Shown here piece by piece: positions 26,601 to 36,345 of a DNA stretch of 64,000 bases. Every line of letters starts with the position of its first letter. Position 1 is the stretch's first letter. Below the pieces are notes generated by a model. The model made no database searches and was not told where the DNA came from. It saw only the letters and a list, made by a program, of their open reading frames with translations. Source of the DNA: Streptomyces sclerotialus (GTDB lineage Bacteria; Actinomycetota; Actinomycetes; Streptomycetales; Streptomycetaceae); the NCBI GenBank assembly GCA_000719105.1, contig JODX01000023.1, positions 1 to 64,000 on the forward strand, in the 5' to 3' direction. A program made the position numbers and the translations under genes.

Positions 26601-27785
26601 GACCTGGGCGAACACCGGCCCTTCACCGACGAGGACCAGTTGCTGCTGTCGCTGCTGGCCGGGCATCTCGCCCAGGGACTGGTCCGCGCGCACCAGATCG
26701 ACCAGCAGCGCGAGACGGCGATCGCCCTGCAGCGCGCCATCCTCGGTCCGTCCCGGCTCCCCGAGGGCTTCGCGGTGCGCTACGAGCCCGCCACCCGCCC
26801 GCTGGAGGTCGGCGGTGACTGGTACGACACCGTGGCCCTGCCGGACGGCCGGATAGGCATCGTCGTCGGCGACTGCGTCGGGCGCGGTCTGGAGGCGGCC
26901 ACCGTGATGGGGCAGTTGCGCAGCGCCTGCCGGGCCCTGCTGCTGCAGGACGCGAGCCCCGCCCAGACGCTGATGGCCCTGGACCACTTCGCCGCCGGCA
27001 TCCCGGGTGCCACGTGCACCACCGTCTTCTGCGGTGTCCTCAACCCCGAGACGGGACACCTGACGTACTCCAGCGCCGGGCACCCGCCGGGCATACTCGC
27101 CCGGCCCGACGGCACGACACGGCTCCTGGACGACGGGCGGTCGCTCCCGCTGGCCGTACGGCCCGGCCGGGCGCGCCCGGAGGGCGAGTGCACGCTGCCG
27201 GCCCGCGCCACGCTGCTGCTGTACACCGACGGCCTCGTCGAACGCCGTCGGCGGCCGCTCGACGCGGGCATCCACCAGGCGAGCGAGGCCGTGCAGCAGG
27301 GGCGTGAGGTCGCCATCGACGAGCTCGCCACCGACGTCATGACCCGGCTGGCGCCCACCGGGGGGTACGACGACGACGTCGCCCTGCTGCTGTACCGGCA
27401 TCCGGCCCCGCTGGACATGACCTTCCCCGCCGAGTCGTCCCAGCTCGCGCCCGTCCGCAAGGCCCTGCGCAGCTGGCTGGGCCAGTGCGACCTGCCGCAG
27501 GACACGGTGCAGGACGTGCTGGTCGCCGTCGGGGAGGCGTGTGCCAACGCCATCGAGCACGGGCACCGGCACAGTCCCGGGGAGACCGTGCGGCTGCGTG
27601 CCGAGGCGTTCGCCCAGGATCTGCACCTCGTCGTCGCCGACACCGGCCGGTGGAAGACCCCGCGGCCCGAGCTGAACGCCCACCGGGGCCGTGGAGTGGC
27701 TCTGATGCGAGCCATGATGCAGCAGGTCACCATCACTTCCGGCCCGTCCGGCACCACCGTCGACATGCACACGAGGATCGCCTGA
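23610..27785 (+). CDS. Hybrid histidine kinase / response regulator / SpoIIE phosphatase / RsbW-like ATPase fusion
   Basis: A 1391-residue cytoplasmic protein with nine recognisable modules: PAS (~60-175); GAF-like (~180-345); HisKA with [10 protein letters not shown] (His364); HATPase_c (~470-590, [13 protein letters not shown]); receiver (~640-760, Asp692 in [15 protein letters not shown]); PAS (~775-890); GAF-like (~890-1030); PP2C/SpoIIE phosphatase (~1045-1270, GGDWYD and [11 protein letters not shown]); and an RsbW-like ATPase (~1275-1391, [11 protein letters not shown]). The architecture joins two-component sensing to a partner-switch phosphatase and kinase in one chain. The GTG at 23610 follows GAGAAGG. 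Its stop overlaps the ATG of a STAS gene by one base, the probable substrate. Confidence 0.9.
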   Translation: MARSDDVEHGLPAAAGDGVFAADPEVGRDLAQVDWAATPLGHPDGWPQSLRTAVSILLSSRFPMWMAWGPQLTFFCNAAYRRDTLGRKYPWALGRPASEVWAEIWGDIGPRIDTVLGTGKATWDEGLLLFVERSGYPEESYHTFSYSPLWDDDGDVVGMLCVVNEETERVIGERRMATLRDLGSDPSVVRTEQEVLSFAGRQLARNRRDLPFALTYLFDDGGAARLVGAAGMPAGHPAAPPLLPAGDPDGVWPVAALARGEATLVQLTGGPFTALPPGDWPDPPVQALVMPLLRQGGAPYGFLVAALNRYRALDQGYRGFVELTAGHIASGIGSARSYEAQQRRAEELAELDRAKTTFFSNISHEFRTPLTLIMGPVAELRGRLAGADPQVRHELELVHRNGLRLGKLVNTLLDFSRIEAGRMRASYEPVDLSAVTAELASVFRSAIDKAGLAFHVDCPPLDEPVHIDRGMWEKVILNLLSNALKFTFEGSIRVTVRAEDGSAVVAVADTGIGVPEAEMPRLFERFHRIEHARSRSNEGSGIGLALVRELIGLHGGTITADSTEGAGTCFTIRLPFGTAHLPAGAAASRAGAPAASAAEPYVQEVLRWLPDDGDGDTRTTAAAGTGAAEPAGAPAPGPAARARVLVADDNTDMREYLTRLLADAGYDVTAVTDGVEALHSIRREAPDLVVSDVMMPRMDGLQLVATLRGDPRTAAVPVLLLSARAGQEASIEGLQAGADDYLVKPFAAAELLARVRANVELSRLRTHHARWRTALVDSLQEAFFVCDEDGSVIEINAAFTDTLGYGPEGLPYAPVHPWWPDAESDPEAHRQVEEAFALLLDRPKGSYTVPVTHRDGHRLWVTATFTDVEDPVTGRRVTVGTFRDVTAEHYAVQRETARAALSTSLSQATSLPEALSGALDELKRLWHAQDVLATVFDGGDTPALTSTDGRLRWEDLPADRRGSLADLRERPPLTPVAEPTGASVLLEHPDGPLVLWIDLGEHRPFTDEDQLLLSLLAGHLAQGLVRAHQIDQQRETAIALQRAILGPSRLPEGFAVRYEPATRPLEVGGDWYDTVALPDGRIGIVVGDCVGRGLEAATVMGQLRSACRALLLQDASPAQTLMALDHFAAGIPGATCTTVFCGVLNPETGHLTYSSAGHPPGILARPDGTTRLLDDGRSLPLAVRPGRARPEGECTLPARATLLLYTDGLVERRRRPLDAGIHQASEAVQQGREVAIDELATDVMTRLAPTGGYDDDVALLLYRHPAPLDMTFPAESSQLAPVRKALRSWLGQCDLPQDTVQDVLVAVGEACANAIEHGHRHSPGETVRLRAEAFAQDLHLVVADTGRWKTPRPELNAHRGRGVALMRAMMQQVTITSGPSGTTVDMHTRIA

Positions 27786-28093
27786 TGACCACCCCGCTCA
27801 CCCTCACCCCCGGCCGGCGCCCGGACGGCACCGCGCTGCTGACGGCCGTCGGCGAGATAGACATGAGCAACATCGGCAGCCTCACCAGGGCTCTCGACGA
27901 CACGTCCGGTCCCGTGGTCCTCGACCTGACGGCGGTGGAGTACCTCGACAGTGCGGGACTGAACGTGCTCTTCGCCCACGCCGACCGCCTGGAACTCGTC
28001 GCCCCGCCCGTCCTTGCGTCCGTGCTGACCATCTCCGGGCTCACCGAGCTGGTCACCGTGCACCACGTGGGGCCCGACGGCCCGCCCGCATGA
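27785..28093 (+). CDS. STAS-domain anti-sigma-factor antagonist coupled to the phosphatase fusion
   Basis: A 102-residue STAS protein with the target-serine motif [11 protein letters not shown] near residues 56-66. Its ATG shares one base with the stop of the 1391-residue sensor (TGATG), so it is translated by termination-reinitiation. It is the likely direct substrate of that protein's PP2C and RsbW modules. The C-terminal helix is short for the family. Confidence 0.87.
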   Translation: MTTPLTLTPGRRPDGTALLTAVGEIDMSNIGSLTRALDDTSGPVVLDLTAVEYLDSAGLNVLFAHADRLELVAPPVLASVLTISGLTELVTVHHVGPDGPPA

Positions 28094-28205
28094 GAGCCGG
28101 CCGTGGGCAGCCGTGGAGGTGATGCCCCCGGTCGCGACGTTTCCCCCGGATCCGCACGGTTACCCATGGATTGTCGTACCGGGCCGGCGTGGAAACGGAG
28201 TGCCG

Positions 28206-30050
28206 ATGGCCAGTACCAAGGTGTCCGACTACCTCCTCCAGCGGTTGCGCGACTGGGGCGTGGACCATGTCTTCGCCTATGCGGGCGACGGCATCAACGG
28301 GTTGCTGGCGGCCTGGGGCCGGGCGGACAACAAGCCGAAGTTCGTGCAGGCGCGGCACGAGGAGATGGCGGCCTTCGAGGCGACCGGGTACGCCAAGTTC
28401 TCCGGCACGGTGGGCGTGTGCGCGGCCACGTCCGGGCCGGGGGCGATCCACCTGCTGAACGGCCTGTACGACGCGAAACTGGACCACGTGCCCGTGGTGG
28501 CGCTGGTCGGGCAGACCAACCGCAGCGCCATGGGCGGCTCGTACCAGCAGGAAGTGGATCTGCAGAACCTGTACAAGGACGTCGCCTCGGAGTTCTGCGA
28601 GACGGCGATGGTGCCGGAGCAGCTGCCGAACCTGATCGACCGGGCGATCCGCACCGCGTACGCGAAGCGCACCGTCACCGCGGTCATCCTGCCCGCCGAT
28701 GTGCAGGAGCTCGACTACAGCCCGCCGGGGCACGCCTTCAAGATGGTGCCCTCCAGCCTGGGCCTGGGCCGCTACGCGCCGGTGCCGGCCGAGGAGGACC
28801 TCCAGCGGGCCGCCGAGGTGCTGAACGCCGGTGAGAAGGTCGCCGTCCTGGTCGGGCAGGGCGCCCGGGGTGCGCGGGCCGAGGTGGAGCAGCTCGCGGA
28901 CCTGCTGGACGCCGGGGTGGCCAAGGCGCTGCTGGGCAAGGACGTGCTGCCGGACGACCTGCCCTATGTCACCGGCTCCATCGGCCTGCTCGGCACCCGG
29001 CCCTCGTACGAGCTGATGATGGGGTGCGACACCCTGCTGACGATCGGCTCCAGCTTCCCGTACACGCAGTTCCTGCCGGAGCTGGACCAGGCGCGGGCCG
29101 TGCAGATCGACATCGATCCGCACATGATCGGCCTGCGCTACCCGTTCGAGGTGAACCTCGTCGGCGACGCCCGCGAGACGCTGGCGCGGCTGCTGCCGCA
29201 CCTGCGGCGCAAGAGCGGCAAGGCGAGCCGCGCCTGGCGCAAGGAGATCGAGAAGAACGTCTCCCGCTGGTGGGAGGTGATGCAGCGGCGGGCCGCCGTG
29301 GACGCCGATCCGGTCAACCCGGAGTACGTGGTGCACGCCCTGGACGGCAGGCTGCCCGACGACGCGATCGTCACCGCGGACTCCGGCTCCGCGGCCAACT
29401 GGTACGCCCGTCATCTGCGCTTCCGCGGCGGGATGCGCGGCTCGCTGTCCGGGACGCTGGCGACGATGGGGCCGGGTGTGCCGTACGCCATCGGCGCGAA
29501 GTTCGCCCATCCGGAGCGGCCGGCGATCGCCCTGGTCGGTGACGGGGCGATGCAGATGAACGGCATGATGGAGATGGTGACGGCCGCCAAGTACCACCGC
29601 GAGTGGTCCGATCCGCGGCTGGTCGTGGCGGTGCTGAACAACCGGGACCTCAATCAGGTGACGTGGGAGATGCGCGCGATGGAGGGCGCCCCGCAGTTCG
29701 AGGAGTCGCAGGCCATCCCGGACCTGCCCTATGCGGAGATCGCCCGGACCTTCGGCCTGGACGGCGTACGGGTGGAGAAGCCGGAGCAGGTCGAGGCGGC
29801 CTGGGAGCAGGCCCTCACCGCGGACCGGCCGTTCGTGATCGACTTCCGCACCGACCCGGCCGTGCCGCCGATCCCGCCGCACGCCTCGCTCGACCAGATC
29901 GAGGCCGCGGCCTCGGCGATCCTGCACGGCGACAGCGACCGCGCCGGCGTGATCAAGCAGGGGTTCAAGGCGAAGGTGCAGGAGTTCCTGCCCGGCGGCC
30001 GGCACCGCGGTGACCGGCCGGGTGCCACGGACGACAGCACCGAAGGCTGA
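28206..30050 (+). CDS. Thiamine-pyrophosphate-dependent enzyme, pyruvate oxidase/acetolactate synthase-like
   Basis: A 614-residue protein with the three-domain POX/AHAS layout. The N-terminal TPP half has the catalytic Glu in RHEEMAAFEA (~50) and ATSGPGAIHLLNG. The central nucleotide-binding domain spans ~195-330. The C-terminal TPP-binding motif is GDGAMQMNGMMEM...NN (~441-480). FAD-type pyruvate oxidases producing acetate or acetyl phosphate are the closest functional idea, but sulfoacetaldehyde or oxalyl enzymes cannot be excluded. The ATG at 28206 follows GGAG. First gene of a plus-strand operon with the enolase-superfamily and GH15 genes. An acetate kinase gene 11 kb away fits an acetate/acetyl-phosphate role. 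Confidence 0.85.
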   Translation: MASTKVSDYLLQRLRDWGVDHVFAYAGDGINGLLAAWGRADNKPKFVQARHEEMAAFEATGYAKFSGTVGVCAATSGPGAIHLLNGLYDAKLDHVPVVALVGQTNRSAMGGSYQQEVDLQNLYKDVASEFCETAMVPEQLPNLIDRAIRTAYAKRTVTAVILPADVQELDYSPPGHAFKMVPSSLGLGRYAPVPAEEDLQRAAEVLNAGEKVAVLVGQGARGARAEVEQLADLLDAGVAKALLGKDVLPDDLPYVTGSIGLLGTRPSYELMMGCDTLLTIGSSFPYTQFLPELDQARAVQIDIDPHMIGLRYPFEVNLVGDARETLARLLPHLRRKSGKASRAWRKEIEKNVSRWWEVMQRRAAVDADPVNPEYVVHALDGRLPDDAIVTADSGSAANWYARHLRFRGGMRGSLSGTLATMGPGVPYAIGAKFAHPERPAIALVGDGAMQMNGMMEMVTAAKYHREWSDPRLVVAVLNNRDLNQVTWEMRAMEGAPQFEESQAIPDLPYAEIARTFGLDGVRVEKPEQVEAAWEQALTADRPFVIDFRTDPAVPPIPPHASLDQIEAAASAILHGDSDRAGVIKQGFKAKVQEFLPGGRHRGDRPGATDDSTEG

Positions 30051-30054
30051 TCGG

Positions 30055-31233
30055 GTGACCGAGGGGGCGGCGCCCCGGACCCACCACGACGATTCCGTCC
30101 GCCACGACGGTTCCGTCCGCCACGGCGATTCCGGCGGTCCCGTCGTGGCGGGCCTGACCGCCTCCGCCTACCGCGTCCCTACGGACGAGCCCGGCGGAGA
30201 CGCCACGCTGACCTGGGACGCAACGACCCTCGTCCTGGTCGAGGTCACCGCGGCGGGAGAGACGGGCATCGGCTACACCTACGGGGCGGCCGCCACCGTG
30301 GGCATCGTCGAGGACGAACTGGCGGCCGTCGTCGTCGGGCACGACGCCTTCGCCGTCCCCGCCGCCAACGACCGCATGGGCCGGACGCTGCGCAACGCCG
30401 GCCGGCCCGGTGTCGCGGCGGGGGCCGTCTCCGCCGTGGACACCGCCCTGTGGGACCTCAAGGCCCGGCTGCTCGGGATGCCCCTGGTACGGCTGCTGGG
30501 CGCGGCCCGCGACGAGGTCGCGGTGTACGGCAGCGGCGGCTTCACCACGTACGACGACACCCGGCTCGAGGAGCAGCTGCGCGGCTGGACCGAGCGGGGG
30601 ATCGACCGCGTGAAAATCAAGATCGGGGAGTCCTGGGGCCGCCGCGAGGCCCGTGACCTGCACCGCACCCGGCTGGCCCGCCGCGTCGTCGGCGACGGCG
30701 CGGAGCTGTACGTGGACGCCAACGGCGGCTACACCCGCAAGCAGGCCGTGCGCGTGGCCGCCGCCACGGCGGAGCTCGGCGTCGTCTGGCTGGAGGAGCC
30801 CGTCTCCTCGGACGACCTCCCCGGGCTGCGCGAGGTGCGCGACGCGGTCACCGCCGATGTCGCGGCCGGCGAGTACGGCTACGACCTGCCGTACTTCGCC
30901 CGGATGGCGTCCTCGGGCGCGGTCGACTGCCTCCAGGCCGACGTCACCCGGTGCGGCGGCGTCACCGTATGGCTGCGCGCCGCCGCCGTCGCCGAGGGGC
31001 TCGGGCTGCACATCTCGGGCCACTGCGCCCCGCACCTGCACGCCCATGTCGCCGCGGCCGTGCCCAACACCCGCCACCTGGAGTGGTTCCACGACCACGT
31101 CCGCGTCGAGAACATGCTGTTCCACGGCACTCTCGACCCCGCCGGCGGGACCGTCACCCCCGGCGCGTCCGGAGAGCCCGGTCACGGCCTCACCCTGAAC
31201 CGGGCGGCCGCCGAACGCCACCGCACGGGATGA
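30055..31233 (+). CDS. Enolase-superfamily enzyme (mandelate racemase/muconate lactonizing type)
   Basis: A 392-residue protein. It has the acid/base KXK motif RVKIKIGESWG near residue 185-195, metal ligands in DANGGYT, EEPV and GEYGYD, and a His-containing SGHCAPHLHAHVA near 320-333, as in acid-sugar dehydratases of the mandelate-racemase subgroup. The substrate is not predictable. The GTG at 30055 lies four bases after the TPP-enzyme stop with GAAGG upstream; an in-frame GTG at 30010 would overlap the upstream gene. The N-terminus includes a short duplicated HDxSVRH segment. It is coupled to GH15 by ATGA. Confidence 0.85.
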   Translation: MTEGAAPRTHHDDSVRHDGSVRHGDSGGPVVAGLTASAYRVPTDEPGGDATLTWDATTLVLVEVTAAGETGIGYTYGAAATVGIVEDELAAVVVGHDAFAVPAANDRMGRTLRNAGRPGVAAGAVSAVDTALWDLKARLLGMPLVRLLGAARDEVAVYGSGGFTTYDDTRLEEQLRGWTERGIDRVKIKIGESWGRREARDLHRTRLARRVVGDGAELYVDANGGYTRKQAVRVAAATAELGVVWLEEPVSSDDLPGLREVRDAVTADVAAGEYGYDLPYFARMASSGAVDCLQADVTRCGGVTVWLRAAAVAEGLGLHISGHCAPHLHAHVAAAVPNTRHLEWFHDHVRVENMLFHGTLDPAGGTVTPGASGEPGHGLTLNRAAAERHRTG

Positions 31234-33035
31234 GCGGTCACGACACCACCGGCTTCACCGGCCCGGCGCCCGCCGACGGCCCCTGGGCACTGCGCGACTA
31301 CGCCTTGATCGCCGACGGGGAACGCGGCGCGCTCGTCGACCCGCACGGGGGCATCGCCTGGCTGTGCGCACCGGTCTGGCACAGCGGCGCCGTCTTCGCC
31401 GGCCTGCTCGGCGGACCCGGCCGGTACCGGGTCCGACCCGCCGATCACTGGCATGTGTGGGGCGGCTACTACGAGGACGGCACCCTCGTCCACGTCAGCC
31501 GGTGGGTCACCCGCGACGGGATCGTCCGCTGCCGGGACGCCCTGGCCGTCCCCGCGGAGCCCGGCCGCGTCGTCCTGCTCCGGCAGGTCCGCGCCGTACG
31601 CGGCGACGCCGTGGTCGACGTGGACCTGGACGTGCGCGGTGACCACGGGCGCCGGCCCATGACGGATCTCCGGCACGACGGCGGCACGTGGCGGGCCCGC
31701 ACCGGCCCCCTGCGCCTGCGGTTCACGGGCGCCGGGCACGCCCGTCCCGGCCCGGACGGCGGGCTGACCACCCGGCTGCACGTGCCGGAGGGCGGCTCCC
31801 ACGATCTGGTCCTGGAGATCGCCACGGGAACGGAAGAGCGGGGGGCGGGAGGCGCAGCCCTCGATCCCCGGTCCCTGTGGCACGCCACCGAGCGGTGGTG
31901 GCGGGCCGCCGTCCCCGACTGCTCCGGCACCGCGGCGCCCCGCGACACCCGGATGGCGTACGCCGTGCTGCACGGCCTGACCAGCGCCACCGGTGGCATG
32001 GTCGCGGCGGCCACCACCTCGCTGCCCGAACGGGCCGACACCGGCCGCGACTACGACTACCGCTACGCCTGGGTCCGCGACCAGTGTTACGCGGGCATCG
32101 CGGTAGCCGCGCACGGTCCGCACCCGCTGCTGGACCGCGCGGTGGGCTTCGTCACCGAGCGCGTCCTGGAGGACGGCGCCGGTCTGCGGCCCGCCTACAC
32201 AGTCGACGGCGATCCGCTGCCCCCGGAGCGCTCCCTTCCGCTCATCGGCTATCCCGGCGGCAGCAACCGCAGCGGCAATCGCGCGGGCCACCAGTTCCAG
32301 CTCGACGCGTTCGGGGAGGCGCTCCAGATGTTCGCGGCGGCCGCCCGGCACGGCGCCTGGGACGCCCGGACCGCCAAGGCCGCCCGGATCGCCGTCGAGG
32401 CCGTCGCCGAACGCTGGACGGAGCCGGACGCCGGACTGTGGGAGCTGGACGACCGCTGGTGGACCCACTCCCGGCTGGCGTGCGTCGTGGGTCTGCGCGA
32501 CCTGGCGCGCGAGGTGCGCAGCCCGGCGTCCACGGACTGGTCGCGGCTGGCGGACCGCATCCTGGCGGCCACCCGGGCGCGCTGTCTGCATCCGGACGGG
32601 TACTGGCAGCGGGCCGCCGACGACACCGGACCGGAAGCGGCCCTCCTGCTGCCCCTGGCCCGCGGGGCCGTGCCGCCCACCGACCCCAGCCTCGCCGTCA
32701 CCCGCGCACTGGTGGCGCACCGGCTGGCCGAGGACGGCTACGTCTACCGGTTCCGGCACGGGGACGAGCCGCTGGGCGACGCCGAGGGGGCGTTCCTGCT
32801 GTGCGGCTTCACGATGGCGCTGGCCGGCCATGCCCAGGGCCTGGACACCGAGGCCGCGCGGTGGCTGGAGCGCACCCGTTCGGCCTGCGGACCGTCCGGG
32901 CTGTTCGCCGAGGAGTACGACGTCGCCCAGCGCCAGCTGCGCGGCAACCTCCCGCAGGCGTTCGTCCACGCGCTGCTGCTGGAGTGCTCGGCGCGCTTCG
33001 GCGGCGACGGGGCCGTCACCGCCGCCGGGCTGTGA
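31230..33035 (+). CDS. Glycoside hydrolase family 15 (glucoamylase/trehalase-like)
   Basis: A 601-residue cytoplasmic GH15 protein. A beta-sandwich N-terminal domain (1-230) is followed by an (alpha/alpha)6 barrel with RDYDYRYAWVRDQCYA (~275-290) and LDAFGEALQ. The catalytic-base region FAEEYDVAQRQLRGNLPQAF lies near 555-575. Such enzymes cleave alpha-glucosides, often trehalose in actinobacteria. No signal peptide is seen. The ATG at 31230 overlaps the upstream stop (ATGA). Its 3' end overlaps the convergent FAD/FeS dehydrogenase gene by 20 bases. Confidence 0.9.
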   Translation: MSGHDTTGFTGPAPADGPWALRDYALIADGERGALVDPHGGIAWLCAPVWHSGAVFAGLLGGPGRYRVRPADHWHVWGGYYEDGTLVHVSRWVTRDGIVRCRDALAVPAEPGRVVLLRQVRAVRGDAVVDVDLDVRGDHGRRPMTDLRHDGGTWRARTGPLRLRFTGAGHARPGPDGGLTTRLHVPEGGSHDLVLEIATGTEERGAGGAALDPRSLWHATERWWRAAVPDCSGTAAPRDTRMAYAVLHGLTSATGGMVAAATTSLPERADTGRDYDYRYAWVRDQCYAGIAVAAHGPHPLLDRAVGFVTERVLEDGAGLRPAYTVDGDPLPPERSLPLIGYPGGSNRSGNRAGHQFQLDAFGEALQMFAAAARHGAWDARTAKAARIAVEAVAERWTEPDAGLWELDDRWWTHSRLACVVGLRDLAREVRSPASTDWSRLADRILAATRARCLHPDGYWQRAADDTGPEAALLLPLARGAVPPTDPSLAVTRALVAHRLAEDGYVYRFRHGDEPLGDAEGAFLLCGFTMALAGHAQGLDTEAARWLERTRSACGPSGLFAEEYDVAQRQLRGNLPQAFVHALLLECSARFGGDGAVTAAGL

Positions 33036-36000
33036 GCACCCGGATCCGGGACGGGCCGCGCCTCCGCACGGAGCGCCACACCCCGGCCGCCGTCACGGCC
33101 AGCGCGGCCCCGCCCGCGGCCACGGCGGCCGGCCGCAGCAGGGCCCGCGGTCCCGGGGCCGCGGGACGTTCGGCCTCCGCGTCCTGTCCCCGTCCCCGCA
33201 GGGCCGCCGCCAGCACCTCCGCCAGGTGCAGCGGGGTGCGTCCGGTACCGGCCTGCTCGATCTGCGTACGGCAGCTGAAGCCGTCCGCGAGGACCAGCGT
33301 CGAGGGGTCCGCCTCCCGCACGGCGGGCAGCAGCCCGGCCTCGGCGCAGGCCATGGACACCTCGTAGTGCTCCTTCTCGAAGCCGAAGTTGCCGGCCAGC
33401 CCGCAGCAGCCCGCGTCCAGTACGTCGGCGTCGACCCCCGCCCGTTCGAGCAGCTCCCGTTCCGCGTCGAAGCCCATGACCGCGTACTGGTGGCAGTGCC
33501 GCTGGACCACCGCACGGGCGTCGACCGCCGGCGGCTCCCAGTCCCCGGCGCGCTCGACGAGCAGTTCGGCCAGGGTGCGGGTCTGATCCCGCAGCCGCTC
33601 CACGTCGGGGTCCTTCGGCAGCAGTTCGGCCGCGTCCGCGCGGAAGACCGCCGTGCAGCTCGGTTCGAGCCCCACCACGGGGGTGCCGCGGCGCAGGTCC
33701 TCCCGCAGCACGTCGATCGTGCGCCCGAGGACCCGCCGGGCGACGCCGAGCTGGCCGGTGGAGATCCAGGTCAGCCCGCAGCACACCGCCGTGTCGGGCA
33801 CCTTGACCCGGAAGCCCGCCGCCTCCAGGACCGTGACGGCGGCCCGGCCGATCGCGGGGTGGAAGTTGTCGGTGAAGGTGTCGGGCCACACCACGACCTC
33901 GCCCCGGTGACCGTCGCCGCGCGGTCCGCCCCGCTCCCGCCACCAGTCGGTGAAGCGCTGCTCGGCGAAGACGGGCACGTCCCGCTCGGGCGCGACACCG
34001 CCGAGCGCCTTGGCCGTGCGGGCCACCCAGTTCACGGCGGTCAGCGCGTTGACCGTACGGGGCATCCGCGCGACCACCCGGGCGACCACGGGCAGCCAGC
34101 CCATCGAGTAGTGCGCGAGGGGACGGAGCCGGCCCTTGTAGTGGTGGTGCAGGAACTCGGCCTTGTAGGTGGCCATGTCGACGTTGACCGGGCAGTCCGT
34201 CTTGCAGCCCTTGCAGGCCAGACAGAGGTCGAGCGCGTCGCGCACCTCCTGCGACCGCCAGCCGTCCGTGACCGGCGAGTCGCCGTCGTTGTTGACCATC
34301 TCGAACAGCAGCCGGGCCCGGCCCCGGGTGGAGTGCTCCTCCTCCCGGGTGGCCCGGTAGCTCGGGCACATCACCCCGCCCTCCAGCGAACGGCACTTGC
34401 CGACGCCGACGCACCGGGTGGCGGCCCGGCTGAACTTCCCGCCGTCGTGCGGGTAGGCGAAGGTTGTGTCCGGCTCCCAGGGGAGGTGGTCCGCGCCCAG
34501 GCGCAGGTTCTCGTCGAGGCGGTACGGGACGACGACCTTGCCGGGGTTCATCCGGTTGCCGGGGTCGAACAGCCCCTTGAGCCGCTCGAACCCCTCGATC
34601 AGTTCCGGCCCGAACATCTTCACCAGCAGCTCGCCCCGCGACTGGCCGTCCCCGTGCTCCCCGGAGAGCGAGCCGCCGTAGCTGACGACCAGGTCGGCGG
34701 CCTTCTCGACGAAGGCCCGCATCCGGGCGACGCCTTCCTCGGACGTCAGGTCGAACGGGATGCGGGTGTGGACGCAGCCGTGGCCGAAGTGCCCGTACAC
34801 CGAGGGCTGCCCGTAGTCGAACTCCGCGTACAGCCGCCTCAGGTCGCGCAGGTAGTCACCGAGACGGTGCACCGGGACGGCCGCGTCCTCCCAGCCCTCC
34901 CAGGTGTCCGGCTGCCCGGGGACGTGCGCGGTGGCGCCCAGCCCGGACTCGCGCACCAGCCACAGCTCGTGCACGTGCCGCTCGTCGTCGTACCAGGTGT
35001 GGCCGACGTCGTCGGGCTTGGCGTCGATGAGCGCCCTGGCCCTGTCCTCCGCCTCCTTGCGGGTGTCACCGGCGAGCTCGACCATCAGATAGGCCCGCCC
35101 CTCGGGCAGGTACTGGAACGCCTCCGCGTTGAGGTGCTTCTGCTTCTGGAAGTGGATGAGCTGGTGGTCCACGGCCTCCAGCTTCACCGGCTCGTGCGCC
35201 AGGACCGCCGGCACATGGTCGGCGGCCTCGCAGACGTCCCGGTAGCCGAGGAGGACCAGGGCCGTGTGCTTCGGCACGGGCACGAGCTCGAGTTCCGCGC
35301 GCACCACGGTGACCAGCGTCGACTCCGAACCGGTGAGCAGCCCGGCGACGTCGAAGCCGTGCTCGGGCAGCAGCGAGTCCAGGTTGTAGCCGGACACCCG
35401 GCGCGGGATGTCGGGGTAGCGCTCCCGGACGAGGCCGGCGTACCGGTCCCGCAGCGCCACCAGCCCGCGGTACAGCTCCGCCGCCCGCCCCTCCCCCGCC
35501 GTCAGCCGCTCCAGCTCGCCGTCGTCCGTCCGGCCCACCCACATCCGGGTGCCGTCGTAGGTCAGCACCTGGAGCCGGTGCAGGTTGTCGACGACCTTCC
35601 CGTACGCCTGGGCCGTCGACCCGCACGAGTTGTTGCCGATCATGCCGCCGATGGTGCAGTTCGGGTGGGTGGCGGGCCTCGGCCCGTACTGCAGTCCGTA
35701 CTCGGCCAGCCGCCGGTTCAGGTCGTCCAGGACGATGCCCGGCTCGACCACGCACCGGCGGTTCGCCACGTCCACGGACAGCAGCCGGTGGCAGTACTTG
35801 GTCCAGTCCAGCACCACCGCGGTGTTGCAGCACTCACCGGCCAGGCTGGTGCCGCCGCCCCGGGACAGCAGCGGCGCCCCGTGCTCCCGGCACACCGCGA
35901 CGGCCTCCTCGGCGGCCTCCACACTGCGCGGGATCACCACGCCGATGGGGACCTGGCGGTAGTTGGAGCCGTCGGTCGAGTACGCCGCGCGCGTGCCCGT

Positions 36001-36114
36001 GTCGAACCGGACCTCGCCGTCGACCCGGGCGCGCAGGTCCCGTTCCAGGGCCTCGGCGTCGACGGACACCGGCGAGCGGCGGACGACGGGCGGGGGCAGG
36101 TCGACCGGCTCCAT
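33016..36114 (-). CDS. FAD-binding and (Fe-S)-binding oxidoreductase (D-lactate dehydrogenase/glycolate oxidase type)
   Basis: A 1032-residue single-chain dehydrogenase. The FAD_binding_4 domain has SRGGGTSLAGECCN (~80-93) and GGMIGNNSCGS. The FAD-oxidase C-terminal domain has GHGCVHTR and SGEHGDGQSR. A ferredoxin-like 2x[4Fe-4S] region has CVGVGKC...CPSYRA and CLACKGCKTDCPV. Two cysteine-rich CCG domains have CCGLTW and GCCGLAGNFGFE. A Pro/Ala-rich hydrophobic segment near the C-terminus may anchor it to the membrane. It probably oxidises a D-2-hydroxyacid and passes electrons to quinone. The ATG at 36114 follows GTGGAGGG. Located divergently from cytochrome b, consistent with a respiratory link. 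Confidence 0.9.
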   Translation of the reverse strand: MEPVDLPPPVVRRSPVSVDAEALERDLRARVDGEVRFDTGTRAAYSTDGSNYRQVPIGVVIPRSVEAAEEAVAVCREHGAPLLSRGGGTSLAGECCNTAVVLDWTKYCHRLLSVDVANRRCVVEPGIVLDDLNRRLAEYGLQYGPRPATHPNCTIGGMIGNNSCGSTAQAYGKVVDNLHRLQVLTYDGTRMWVGRTDDGELERLTAGEGRAAELYRGLVALRDRYAGLVRERYPDIPRRVSGYNLDSLLPEHGFDVAGLLTGSESTLVTVVRAELELVPVPKHTALVLLGYRDVCEAADHVPAVLAHEPVKLEAVDHQLIHFQKQKHLNAEAFQYLPEGRAYLMVELAGDTRKEAEDRARALIDAKPDDVGHTWYDDERHVHELWLVRESGLGATAHVPGQPDTWEGWEDAAVPVHRLGDYLRDLRRLYAEFDYGQPSVYGHFGHGCVHTRIPFDLTSEEGVARMRAFVEKAADLVVSYGGSLSGEHGDGQSRGELLVKMFGPELIEGFERLKGLFDPGNRMNPGKVVVPYRLDENLRLGADHLPWEPDTTFAYPHDGGKFSRAATRCVGVGKCRSLEGGVMCPSYRATREEEHSTRGRARLLFEMVNNDGDSPVTDGWRSQEVRDALDLCLACKGCKTDCPVNVDMATYKAEFLHHHYKGRLRPLAHYSMGWLPVVARVVARMPRTVNALTAVNWVARTAKALGGVAPERDVPVFAEQRFTDWWRERGGPRGDGHRGEVVVWPDTFTDNFHPAIGRAAVTVLEAAGFRVKVPDTAVCCGLTWISTGQLGVARRVLGRTIDVLREDLRRGTPVVGLEPSCTAVFRADAAELLPKDPDVERLRDQTRTLAELLVERAGDWEPPAVDARAVVQRHCHQYAVMGFDAERELLERAGVDADVLDAGCCGLAGNFGFEKEHYEVSMACAEAGLLPAVREADPSTLVLADGFSCRTQIEQAGTGRTPLHLAEVLAAALRGRGQDAEAERPAAPGPRALLRPAAVAAGGAALAVTAAGVWRSVRRRGPSRIRVLTARRR

Positions 36115-36345
36115 GCGATGCCCTCCACTACGACATACGACCACCAGCAGCCCAGCACCTGTAACCCGACTCCATGGGCGACAAACCGGAGAGCCGGGCA
36201 TTCGGCCGTACCCCGCACTGGGCCGGACGGTGCAACCAGGGCGGACGGTGTGGCGACGCGTCCCGCTCCACGGGGTGGTCACGGGGTAGTCCTGCCTAGC
36301 GACGGTCCTGGAACGCCGACCACGACGTCCCGAGAGGTGTTGCCC

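Noticed and set aside
23400..27770. A 1456-codon open frame antisense to the kinase-phosphatase gene
   Set aside because: Its translation is low-complexity Gly/Arg/Val with no family motif, while the sense strand encodes nine recognisable domains.
32830..36345. A plus-strand open frame running from inside GH15 to the cytochrome b gene
   Set aside because: It is antisense to the FAD/FeS dehydrogenase and lacks motifs until the true cytochrome b start at 36346.
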